Shown here: piece by piece, positions 1 to 7,279 of the stretch
Position numbering within the stretch: position 1 is the stretch's first letter
Layout of the letters: each line of letters starts with the position of its first letter
DNA from: Ciceribacter sichuanensis
GTDB lineage: Bacteria > Pseudomonadota > Alphaproteobacteria > Rhizobiales > Rhizobiaceae
Length of the DNA stretch: 42,780 bases
Direction of reading: 5' to 3'
Assembly: GCF_024055605.1 (NCBI RefSeq)
Contig: NZ_JAMXLX010000016.1
Location: 1 to 42,780 of the forward strand
Made by a program: the position numbers and the translations under genes
Notes under the pieces: generated by a model
Databases searched by the model: none
Seen by the model: the letters and a program-made list of their open reading frames with translations, nothing else
What the model was told of the DNA's origin: nothing

Positions 1-126
1 CGCTGATCATCGCCAACTCCGCGCCCACGCCAACACCAACTGGCGTGAGATCGCCTTGTCGATCAAAGCGTGAAATTCACGCCGAAGCAATGATCGCGTG
101 CTGTGCTCGATTAAGGCGACGCCACC
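1..126 (+). mobile_element. Right end of an IS6-family element (partial, cut by window start)
   Basis: The first 73 bases encode the tail of an IS6-family transposase. About 40 bases after its stop lies TTAAGGCGACGCCACC (111-126), the inverse of the terminal repeat found at 24836 and, less perfectly, at 42654. The element is on the plus strand like those two copies. Only the right end is visible, so length, activity and target duplication cannot be judged. Confidence 0.75.
2..73 (+). CDS. IS6-family transposase, C-terminal tail (partial)
   Basis: Twenty-three residues in frame 2 read ADHRQLRAHANTNWREIALS and end at TGA 71-73. They align with the C-terminus of the transposase at 24886-25603, which has ADHRQLRSLACATSRQITMS near its end. 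This identifies the fragment as the same subfamily. Everything upstream, including the DDE catalytic core, lies outside the window. Confidence 0.7.
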   Translation, partial: ADHRQLRAHANTNWREIALSIKA

Positions 127-150
127 GCTCAGCGCATCAGCATCCTGCAA

Positions 151-2145
151 TCAGCTGCGCATCAGGTCCACGCTTGCCTTCAGGCCAAGCCGTTCGATGC
201 GGACATAGAGCGTGCTCTTGGCGATACCCAGATCGCGGGCGGCAGAGGTCAGGTTGCCGTGGTGATGGCGGATGGCGGCGAGAATGGCATCGCTTTCGGC
301 CCGCTCCAGCGTTCCACTAGCGGCTACAGGCAACGGAAAAGCCATATTCGACCGGCATTCGGGCCCAAGTTCGCTCGGCAAATGGGAAAGGCCAAGACTC
401 GCGCCGCCACTTTCGAGCAGCATGCTTTCCAGCACGTTGCGCAGTTCGCGGATATTGCCTGGCCAATCATGACGATGAAAGGCTTCCAGAACCTCCGGTT
501 TCATGTCCGGCACCGGGATTTCGTATCGGCGAGCGATCTCGCCAAGGAGATGCTCCGCCAGCGCAGGGAGGTCACCCGCCCGGTCACGCAGGGAGGGTAG
601 CCTCAAACTCGTCACGGCAATTCGGTAGAAAAGATCGGCGCGAAAACGGCCTGCCTCCACCTCCGCCTTCAAATCGCGATTGGTAGCCGCAATCAGCCGC
701 AGCTTGACCTTGCGCGGGTGATTTTCACCGATGCGGTATACCTCTCCGGCTTCCAGCACACGCAGGAGATGCGGCTGGAGATCAAGAGGCATTTCACCAA
801 CCTCGTCGAGGAAAAGCGTTCCGCCATCGGCAGCCTCGATCTTGCCCGTCATGCCGCCGCGCCGTGCGCCGGTGAATGCGCCCTCGGCATAGCCGAACAG
901 TTCGCTGGTCAGAAGCTCGCGAGAGAAGCCTCCGCAATTGATGGCGACGAAGGGGCCGGAACCCTGCACGCCACCGGCATGGAGAGCTTGTGCGAAGGCA
1001 TCCTTGCCGACACCGGTTTCGCCGAGCAGAAGAACCGGCACCGGGCTCTTCGCCAGCAGGCGGGCACGCCGCACCGCCTCCTGATAGGCTGGCGAGCGGC
1101 CGGTCAGGCGGCCGAAGGGATCGGCGGAAGCCGGCGCGCTGCGCGGCAAGGCCCGCAGGCCGGCGCGACGCACCACGGCGCTGCGATCTGGCAGGACCAA
1201 CACCGCCCCCAACCGCTCGCCTTCAAGCAGAACCGGCTCGATCCAGTCGTGGTCGATCCAGTCAGGCATGTTTTCCGGCGCGACGCGCCCCTCTCGCCAG
1301 GGCAGCGTCAGATTGCGGATCGCGCTGGCGGGATTGCCCCGCCCCTTGGCCAGTTCCGCCATCAGCGTGGCGGCCCGGTCATTGGTCTTGATCGCCCGAC
1401 CGGAGCGGTCGAAAACGATCAGACCGTCGCCGCCCGGCGCGCGGAGCCGCTCAAGACAATGGTCGAGAAGCCGATAGCGCAACTTCATTTCCCGCTGTCC
1501 CAAACGGTTCTCGATCCGCCCGGCGGCGGCCACGGCCAGCGCAAGGCTGTGACGGCTGTAGCTCTCACTCAGGCCGGAAATATCGATCGCCCCGAGCGTT
1601 GCGCCGCTCACCGGATCACGGATGACGCTTGCCGAGCAGGACCAACGCTTGATCCCGGAACAATAATGCTCCGCCGAGTGAATCTGTATCGGCTGGCCGA
1701 TCTGGAGTGCCGTGCCAATGGCGTTGGTGCCGCAGACGGCCTCGCTCCAGTTCGCGCCCGGCATGAGGCGGATGCGCTCCGTCGGATCGCGCAGCGTGCG
1801 ATCGCCCTCGACGCTCAGAACCACCCCTTCCGCATCCGTCAGCACCATGACGGTACCGGTTTCGAACAGAAAATCGCGCGCCGACGCCATGACCGGGGTG
1901 CTGGCTCTGACAAGGTCTCGATTGTCGCCGAGTATGACGTGCAGCGTCTCTTCGACCACGGGGTCCGGTGCATGCGAGCGCCCCGGATCGACAATGCCAT
2001 GGCAGCGCCGCCAGGAATCGTCGATCAGCCTTCTGAGCGCATCCGAAGCCGGATCCTGCCCGCCCATGAAGCGCTCCCAGGAAGACATGATCTTGTCGTC
2101 GTTTTCCGGACGTGAAAATGTTCGGTGCAAGCCTTTGCCGGTCAC
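151..2145 (-). CDS. acxR: Sigma-54-dependent activator, AcoR/AcxR type
   Basis: Enhancer-binding regulator of 664 residues. The N-terminal half (about 60-210) is a GAF-like sensor region. The AAA+ domain follows, with Walker A GETGVGK near residue 375, the sigma-54 contact loop GAFTGA near 422 and Walker B GTLFLDE near 445. A Fis-type helix-turn-helix closes the protein (AARDLGIAKSTLYVRIERLG). The GTG at 2145 is chosen because GGGAGGAGGAG sits six bases upstream; a further upstream ATG at 2184 has no such site. Acetone and acetoin pathways commonly use this family. It is divergent from the cobW-rpoN-CoA-transferase operon and presumably activates both sigma-54 promoters described here. The ligand is unknown; acetone or a related ketone is inferred from context only. 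The symbol reflects that inference. Confidence 0.88.
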   Translation of the reverse strand: MTGKGLHRTFSRPENDDKIMSSWERFMGGQDPASDALRRLIDDSWRRCHGIVDPGRSHAPDPVVEETLHVILGDNRDLVRASTPVMASARDFLFETGTVMVLTDAEGVVLSVEGDRTLRDPTERIRLMPGANWSEAVCGTNAIGTALQIGQPIQIHSAEHYCSGIKRWSCSASVIRDPVSGATLGAIDISGLSESYSRHSLALAVAAAGRIENRLGQREMKLRYRLLDHCLERLRAPGGDGLIVFDRSGRAIKTNDRAATLMAELAKGRGNPASAIRNLTLPWREGRVAPENMPDWIDHDWIEPVLLEGERLGAVLVLPDRSAVVRRAGLRALPRSAPASADPFGRLTGRSPAYQEAVRRARLLAKSPVPVLLLGETGVGKDAFAQALHAGGVQGSGPFVAINCGGFSRELLTSELFGYAEGAFTGARRGGMTGKIEAADGGTLFLDEVGEMPLDLQPHLLRVLEAGEVYRIGENHPRKVKLRLIAATNRDLKAEVEAGRFRADLFYRIAVTSLRLPSLRDRAGDLPALAEHLLGEIARRYEIPVPDMKPEVLEAFHRHDWPGNIRELRNVLESMLLESGGASLGLSHLPSELGPECRSNMAFPLPVAASGTLERAESDAILAAIRHHHGNLTSAARDLGIAKSTLYVRIERLGLKASVDLMRS

Positions 2146-2359
2146 AATCGCTCCTCCTCCCTTTTGCGGCAGCCCAAGAAGCACACAAGGACCGGCGTTC
2201 CCTCCCCGGAACGGTCTCCAGCCGCCTGCTCTCCCAAACCATGCGCCACCGATGAGAGAGGTTTAACACCAAAAAAGCGCCTATTGCATTCATTTTTCGC
2301 GACCTGCACCACCCCGCAAGGCGTCGCCGCACCCGCTATCGGCCGCTCTCCGAACGCCA

Positions 2360-2380
2360 ACCGTCCGGTTTCCGGACGGT
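2360..2380. promoter_or_regulatory. Palindromic upstream activator site 1
   Basis: A perfect 9-bp inverted repeat, ACCGTCCGG / CCGGACGGT, separated by TTT. Nineteen bases (CGTCCGGTTTCCGGACGGT) recur exactly at 14458-14476 in front of the carboxylase operon. The centre lies 85 bp upstream of the -24 GG of the promoter at 2454. Such a position is usual for a sigma-54 activator enhancer, so it is the best candidate for the regulator's binding site. Confidence 0.75.
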
Positions 2381-2453
2381 CCCGAACGCGGTGCGTCCGC
2401 CCTGATTTCGCTAAGCCCTTGTTCCTGCCTCAACCTTTCGGTTGCACAGAACG

Positions 2454-2470
2454 TGGCAGGAATCCTGCTT
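2454..2470 (+). promoter_or_regulatory. Sigma-54 (-24/-12) promoter of cobW-rpoN-CoA-transferase operon
   Basis: TGGCAGGAATCCTGCTT has GG (2455-2456) and GC (2467-2468) separated by exactly 10 bases, the defining spacing of sigma-54 promoters. The consensus is TGGCACG-N4-TTGCW, so it differs by one base in each block. Transcription would start near 2479, just before the Shine-Dalgarno sequence at 2483-2488. Confidence 0.75.
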
Positions 2471-2495
2471 CTCTTCCCATTCGGGAGGACCGACA

Positions 2496-3719
2496 ATGAC
2501 GGACAAAAAAAGCGATTTCTCCGGCGTAAATGCCTGCGGCCGGGTACCGGTGACGATTCTGACGGGCTTTCTCGGGTCCGGCAAGACAACCTTGCTCAAT
2601 GCCCTCACCGCCCGTCCGGACATGGCGGGCGTTGCCGTATTCATCAACGAGTTCGGCGATGTCGGCATCGACCACCATCTCGTCGAGCGCGTGGATGACA
2701 CATTGGTCGTTCTCGAATCCGGCTGTCTCTGCTGCACCGTTCAGGGCAATTTGATCGAGGCCTTGATGCGGCTGCATGAACGCATGTCGCGACGGGAGAT
2801 CGCACCGGTGAGCCGGGTGCTGATCGAGACGTCCGGCCTTGCCGATCCCGCACCCGTGGTGCGGGCCCTTATGGAGGACCGGCTGGTCTCCGCCCGCTTT
2901 CGTTGCGACGGCGTGCTGACCGTGGTCGATACGGAGCGCGCCCGCGCTCAGATCGCCCGCCACCGGGAGGCACGGGTGCAGGTGAGCCTCGCCGACCGCC
3001 TGCTGCTTTCCAAGTGCGACCTCGCCAGCCGCGCCGAGCGAACCACGTTGGAGCGGGAACTCGAAGCGCTGAACCCGTCGGCGGCGCGTATCGCGCTTCG
3101 CCAGGGCGAGGCCGATCCGCAGATTCTCTTCGGCGGCGGGCTTTATGTGTCCGGCCCGACCTCCGTGACCGCGACGGACTGGCTTTCCGGCCAGCGCAAT
3201 ACTGGCCAGCACCATATCGGAAAGAGCCTCTTCCATTGCGCACCGCATTCGGGGCGGGCTTCGAGCTTCGTCGTCACGCTGGACGAAGCGACCGGGTGGC
3301 GTGGCTTTGCGGTGACGATGGGTGAAATCCTCTCACGCTGGGCCGGACGACTGCTCAGGGTCAAGGGCCTCGTCTCCATCGCCGGTATCGACCAACCCGT
3401 TGCGATACAATGCGTGGACGAGGCCGCCTACGCGCCGGTACGGCTTGCCGCCTGGCCCAGGTCCGGCCCCCTAACGGATCGGCAGGGTCGGCTCGTCTTC
3501 ATCGGCGAGGATCTCGACATTCACGTCGAGGCGGATATCCGCGCCCGACTGGCGGCTATGCCTGGCGACCGAGAGGCGCTTCGCCGGGCGGCCGTTACGG
3601 GATTGCCGACGCGCACCTGGCTTGGCGAACGCATGCCGCTTACGCCCCGGCCCGGCCTCGTCTCGGATGCCTTCATAATCCAGCCGCGCGTTCTCGGCGA
3701 AATGCCTGCGCGGATCTGA
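2496..3719 (+). CDS. CobW/COG0523-family GTPase (putative metallochaperone)
   Basis: A 407-residue G3E-family P-loop GTPase. Visible motifs are Walker A GFLGSGKTTLLNAL near residue 25 and the metal-binding ESGCLCCTV (CxCC) near residue 75. A C-terminal CobW_C-like domain follows from about residue 270. Family members insert or deliver metals such as zinc, cobalt or manganese to client enzymes. The start at 2496 follows GGGAGG at 2483-2488. It is the first gene of the sigma-54 operon and is followed three bases later by rpoN. Ketone carboxylases of the Acx/Apc group are metalloenzymes, so metal loading of the neighbouring carboxylase is a reasonable but unproven role. Cobalamin synthesis is unlikely because no cob genes are nearby. 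Confidence 0.88.
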   Translation: MTDKKSDFSGVNACGRVPVTILTGFLGSGKTTLLNALTARPDMAGVAVFINEFGDVGIDHHLVERVDDTLVVLESGCLCCTVQGNLIEALMRLHERMSRREIAPVSRVLIETSGLADPAPVVRALMEDRLVSARFRCDGVLTVVDTERARAQIARHREARVQVSLADRLLLSKCDLASRAERTTLERELEALNPSAARIALRQGEADPQILFGGGLYVSGPTSVTATDWLSGQRNTGQHHIGKSLFHCAPHSGRASSFVVTLDEATGWRGFAVTMGEILSRWAGRLLRVKGLVSIAGIDQPVAIQCVDEAAYAPVRLAAWPRSGPLTDRQGRLVFIGEDLDIHVEADIRARLAAMPGDREALRRAAVTGLPTRTWLGERMPLTPRPGLVSDAFIIQPRVLGEMPARI

Positions 3720-3722
3720 GGG

Positions 3723-5021
3723 ATGCGCGGCACGAACGCAATGACGCTGGGGCAGACCGCTTCGCTGCGCATGACGCAGGTCATGCAGCGCGCCATGGCG
3801 CTGCTGCAGATGGACAATGCGGAACTGGCCGGCGCTCTCGTCCGGGAGGCGGTGGCCAATCCCTGCCTGCAGATCGAACTGCCCTTCCCCGTGCCGAAAA
3901 CCGGCGGCGGCCCGCCGCGCTGGCGTCCCTCCTCATTCAGCGCGGCGGAAGGGGAAAGCGAACGGGTGGCTGCGCCGGCCGCCAGTCTTTATGGCCACGT
4001 CACCACCCAGATCGGGCTTCTGTTCCGCACCCCGCGGGAGCGCGCCATCGCCCTGGTTTTCGCCGAGGCGCTGGAGCCTAGCGGCTGGCTCGGCATGGAG
4101 GTGGATACCGTTGCCGCGCGCGCCGGCTGCTCCACCGCCGAGGCGGCGCAGGTGCTGGTTCGCCTTCAGGAGATGGAACCGGCCGGGCTCTTCGCCCGCT
4201 CTCTCAGCGAATGCCTCCGTCTGCAAATCGCCGACCAGGGTGCGCTGACGGAACCGATGGGCGTGCTTCTCGACCACCTTCCCCTGCTGGCGCAGAACGA
4301 AATGGCAGCGCTTGCCCGCCAATGCGGGGTGAGCGCCGAACAACTCGGCGCGATGGTCGCCCGACTGCGCCGCCTCGACCCCAAGCCCGGCGCGCGCTTC
4401 GAGGCGTCACTCGATTTTCGCCGCCCGCCGGATCTCCTAGCCGAGCGCGACAAATGCGGCAGGTGGCAAGTCACGCTCAACCGCGAGAGCCTACCGACGA
4501 TCACGGTCGACCCCACGGCCGGGCAGCGCGGGCCACGCGCACTTGCGGAAGCGCGCTGGCTGGAGCGCACGGTGGAACGCCGCAACCGCATGATCCTGAA
4601 GGTCGCGGCCTTCGCCATCGGCGTTCAGCAAGACTTCCTCGAACACGGCCCGGCTCGGCTTCAGCCACTGACCAACAGCGAGGTGGCCGTAGCCATAGGC
4701 TGCCACGAAACGACCGTCAGTCGCATCCGCAGCGGCCTGACGGTCGAAACACCGGCGCGAGTTCTGCCGCTTTCGGCCTTCTTCGCCCGTGGCGGCACGG
4801 CCCGCTCCGATGGCGCAGGGGTGCCCGGTCCGGCGATCGCGACATTGATCGCGGAGTTCATCGCGGCGGAACCAAAGGACAACGCGCTGACCGACGCCGA
4901 CATAGCCAGGGCTCTCGACGCCCGAGGCATTCGCATTTCACGCCGAACCGTTGCCAATCGCCGCCGCGAGGCGGGGCTTCCGGGCGCGGCGGATCGTATG
5001 AAGGAGAGGAGAAGGACATGA
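3723..5021 (+). CDS. rpoN: RNA polymerase sigma-54 factor paralogue (RpoN)
   Basis: A 432-residue RpoN-like protein, shorter than the usual 480-500. Region I is present at the N-terminus (QTASLRMTQVMQRAMALLQ, then NPCLQ). The acidic region II is very short. Core-binding motifs follow (EMEPAGLFARSLSECLRLQ and LRRLDPKPGARF). The -12-binding helix-turn-helix reads HETTVSRIRSG. The RpoN box, normally ARRTVAKYRE, is SRRTVANRRRE, with changes at residues that contact the -24 element. An ATG at 3741 is an equally possible start; neither has a clear ribosome site. The stop overlaps the next gene's ATG (ATGA at 5018-5021). Its position inside a sigma-54-driven operon suggests a dedicated, self-amplifying sigma factor. 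Altered promoter preference is inference. Confidence 0.9.
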   Translation: MRGTNAMTLGQTASLRMTQVMQRAMALLQMDNAELAGALVREAVANPCLQIELPFPVPKTGGGPPRWRPSSFSAAEGESERVAAPAASLYGHVTTQIGLLFRTPRERAIALVFAEALEPSGWLGMEVDTVAARAGCSTAEAAQVLVRLQEMEPAGLFARSLSECLRLQIADQGALTEPMGVLLDHLPLLAQNEMAALARQCGVSAEQLGAMVARLRRLDPKPGARFEASLDFRRPPDLLAERDKCGRWQVTLNRESLPTITVDPTAGQRGPRALAEARWLERTVERRNRMILKVAAFAIGVQQDFLEHGPARLQPLTNSEVAVAIGCHETTVSRIRSGLTVETPARVLPLSAFFARGGTARSDGAGVPGPAIATLIAEFIAAEPKDNALTDADIARALDARGIRISRRTVANRRREAGLPGAADRMKERRRT

Positions 5022-5740
5022 CACGACCCGCAAGCGGGAAGAAAATCCACGGCTCGGCGAGACAGGCGCTCGACGGGCTCCTGTTCGACGGCATGACCAT
5101 TGCGGCGGGCGGCTTCGGCCTCTGCGGCATTCCGGAATGCCTGATCGACGCACTGGTGGAAAGCAACGTCAAGGATTTGACTATCGCCGCCAACAATTGC
5201 GGCGTCGATCATTTCGGTCTCGGCAAGCTGCTCGACACCCGGCAGATCCGCAAGATGATCGCCTCTTATGTGGGTGAGAACGCCGAATTCATGCGGCAAT
5301 ACCTGGCCGGCGAACTGGAGATTGAGTTCAACCCGCAAGGGACGCTTGCCGAACGCATGCGCGCCGGCGGCGCCGGCATTCCCGGCTTCTACACGAAGAC
5401 GGGCGTCGGCACGGTGATCGCCGAGGGCAAGGAGCACAAACAGTTCGACGGCGAGACTTATATTCTCGAACGCGGTCTTGTCGCCGATCTCGCCATCGTC
5501 AAGGCGTGGAAAGCCGACGAGACCGGGAATGCCATCTTCCGCAAGACAGCGCGCAACTTCAACGCGCCGGCGGCGATGTGCGGCAAGGTCTGCGTGATGG
5601 AGGTGGAGGAGATCGTGCCGACCGGCAGCCTCGATCCGGATCACATCCACCTGCCCGGCATCTATGTGCACCGGCTCATTCAGGGCCCGCACGAAAAACG
5701 CATCGAAAAACGTACGGTTCGTCAAAGGGAGGACGCTTGA
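5018..5740 (+). CDS. 3-oxoacid (succinyl-CoA:acetoacetate) CoA-transferase subunit A
   Basis: A 240-residue family I CoA-transferase alpha subunit. The N-terminal GMTIAAGGFGLCGIPE segment and the later GFYTKTGVGT segment are typical of SCOT/AtoD/PcaI proteins. With subunit B it would move CoA from a donor such as succinyl-CoA to a free 3-oxoacid in the cytosol. The ATG at 5018 overlaps the rpoN stop and follows AAGGAGAGGAGAAGG. The internal start is chosen because everything upstream in this frame lies over rpoN. Acetone carboxylation gives acetoacetate, which this enzyme would activate to acetoacetyl-CoA. The convergent carboxylase operon supports this role rather than the 3-oxoadipate pathway, as no pca genes are present. 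Confidence 0.9.
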   Translation: MTRPASGKKIHGSARQALDGLLFDGMTIAAGGFGLCGIPECLIDALVESNVKDLTIAANNCGVDHFGLGKLLDTRQIRKMIASYVGENAEFMRQYLAGELEIEFNPQGTLAERMRAGGAGIPGFYTKTGVGTVIAEGKEHKQFDGETYILERGLVADLAIVKAWKADETGNAIFRKTARNFNAPAAMCGKVCVMEVEEIVPTGSLDPDHIHLPGIYVHRLIQGPHEKRIEKRTVRQREDA

Positions 5741-6369
5741 TGGCCTGGGACCGCAACCAGATGGCGGCGCGCGCCGCGCTCGAACTCGTGGACAGAACCT
5801 ATGTCAATCTCGGCATCGGTATTCCGACCCTGGTGCCGAACTTCATTCCCGAGGGTGTGTCCGTCACGCTGCAATCGGAAAACGGAATGCTGGGCATCGG
5901 GCCGTTCCCCTATGAGGGCGAGGAGGATGCCGACCTCATCAATGCCGGCAAGCAGACGGTTTCGGAAATGCCCGATACGGCCTATTTCGATTCCGCCACG
6001 TCCTTCGCCATGATCCGCGGCGGCAAGATCGCCATGGCGATCCTCGGCGCGATGGAGGTGAGCGAAACCGGCGATCTCGCCAACTGGATGATCCCCGGCA
6101 AGCTTGCCAAGGGCATGGGTGGGGCGATGGATCTCGTCGCCGGTGTCGGCCGCGTCGTCGTGCTGATGGAACACGCCAACAAGGAAGGCGAATCCAAGGT
6201 ACTGAAGGCGTGCACTCTGCCGCTCACCGGCACACGGGTCGTGGACCGGATCATCACCAATCTCGGTGTGCTCGACGTGGTCGAGGGCGGCGTGAAGATC
6301 GTGGAACTGGCAGACGGCACCAGCGACGCCGAGCTTCGCGCCGCCACCGAGGCGACCATCGTCGACTGA
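5740..6369 (+). CDS. 3-oxoacid CoA-transferase subunit B
   Basis: A 209-residue beta subunit. The SENGMLGIGP motif near residue 45 contains the glutamate that forms the enzyme-CoA thioester in this family. The ATG at 5740 overlaps the TGA of subunit A (TGATG), so the two are translationally coupled, as expected for a 1:1 complex. A GGGAGG lies about 9 bases upstream. It is the last gene of the plus-strand operon and is followed by a strong hairpin shared with the convergent carboxylase operon. Confidence 0.92.
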   Translation: MAWDRNQMAARAALELVDRTYVNLGIGIPTLVPNFIPEGVSVTLQSENGMLGIGPFPYEGEEDADLINAGKQTVSEMPDTAYFDSATSFAMIRGGKIAMAILGAMEVSETGDLANWMIPGKLAKGMGGAMDLVAGVGRVVVLMEHANKEGESKVLKACTLPLTGTRVVDRIITNLGVLDVVEGGVKIVELADGTSDAELRAATEATIVD

Positions 6370-6384
6370 CAGCCTGATCGCCGA

Positions 6385-6424
6385 CACAGCAAAGCCGGGA
6401 CCGAAAGGCCCCGGCTTTGCTGTG
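6385..6424. terminator. Bidirectional terminator hairpin between convergent operons
   Basis: A 15-bp perfect stem (CACAGCAAAGCCGGG with CCCGGCTTTGCTGTG) around a 10-base loop. It lies 15 bases after the CoA-transferase stop and 27 bases beyond the last minus-strand gene. No long T tract is present on either side, so termination is inferred from stem strength and position. Confidence 0.75.
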
Positions 6425-6451
6425 CGCGCGACGGAGGAGGAGGAACAACCG

Positions 6452-7279
6452 TCAGGCGCGCATCCGCACCAGCGCATCGAGCACGGCTTCCGGCGGATGA
6501 TCGGGCGGAATGCAGGCGTAGCGGAATTGCGTGGTGCCGCTTTCGGGCAGCTCGCTGCCCGCAAACAGCGGAATGCTGACATCCTGGCCCTGCACCCCAT
6601 CGCCGCCGCCGATCACCGCGTCGAACAGGGTCTCCTGCCCCGGCCGGACGCCGCGCCCGACCACGGCCCAGCGATAATGGCGGGCGGCGTTGAGCACCGG
6701 TGCATAGCGGTCCGCCGGACCGGGTGCGGCTTCCGCCTCCTCGATCAGGAGGCCGCCGACCGGACGCGCGGCGACGCAGCGGACGAAATCGGCGATATAC
6801 ATCGCCGCATCCTCCACCGCGTCATCGTCGCGCTCTTCGGGGTCGCGCCCGACCATGCGTTGCGCTTCATCGAGCCAGACGGCTGGCGACGGCATGGCCA
6901 GAACCATGGGAACCTGGCCCTGTAGATTAGCCGCGACCGCCTCGGCCACCTCGTCCAGAAGCTTGCGCGGCCCCTCCTCCTCCAGCATCCGGCGCAGCGG
7001 AAAGGTCGCGCGTTTCTTGGCCGCCATGTCCACCGCCAGTCCCGGATGGCGCGCGATCCAGGACCGGTAGAGATCGCCGACGGGCACGACGGCAACGTCG
7101 GCCTTCAGAAGACCGCGCGCCTGCGAGAAGAAGGAGAGATATTTCGCCGCTCCTTCGCCCCAGGGATCGCCCTCGGGACCGAGAAGGAGCCGCCGGGCAT
7201 AGCCCGACGACTCCAGCCAGACCCTCAGACGGTTTGCGCCCGGCCCGCCGGGCAGCATCTCCGCGAGGCTTGCGCTCAT
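6452..7279 (-). CDS. Fifth (epsilon-like, ApcE-like) subunit of the ketone carboxylase operon
   Basis: A 275-residue soluble protein of about 30 kDa with no signal peptide or membrane segment. Recognisable patches are ADVAVVPVGDLYRSW, PMVLAMPSPAVWL and GLLIEEAE. These loosely recall the uroporphyrinogen decarboxylase/MetE barrel, but the match is weak. Its start overlaps the end of the HyuB-type gene (7276-7279), so it is translationally coupled. Acetophenone carboxylase operons carry a fifth gene, apcE, coding a roughly 34-kDa subunit in this position, whereas three-subunit acetone carboxylases lack one. Assignment rests mainly on order and size. The biochemical role in this complex is not known to me. 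Confidence 0.65.
   Translation of the reverse strand: MSASLAEMLPGGPGANRLRVWLESSGYARRLLLGPEGDPWGEGAAKYLSFFSQARGLLKADVAVVPVGDLYRSWIARHPGLAVDMAAKKRATFPLRRMLEEEGPRKLLDEVAEAVAANLQGQVPMVLAMPSPAVWLDEAQRMVGRDPEERDDDAVEDAAMYIADFVRCVAARPVGGLLIEEAEAAPGPADRYAPVLNAARHYRWAVVGRGVRPGQETLFDAVIGGGDGVQGQDVSIPLFAGSELPESGTTQFRYACIPPDHPPEAVLDALVRMRA

Noticed and set aside
718..2115. Long plus-strand open frame opposite the sigma-54 activator gene
   Set aside because: It is antisense to a clearly conserved AAA+ regulator, has low-complexity composition and no ribosome site; an artefact of high GC.
4211..5017. Upstream extension of the CoA-transferase A frame
   Set aside because: This part overlaps rpoN in another frame and has Arg/Pro-rich nonsense composition; the family start is at 5018 with a good ribosome site.
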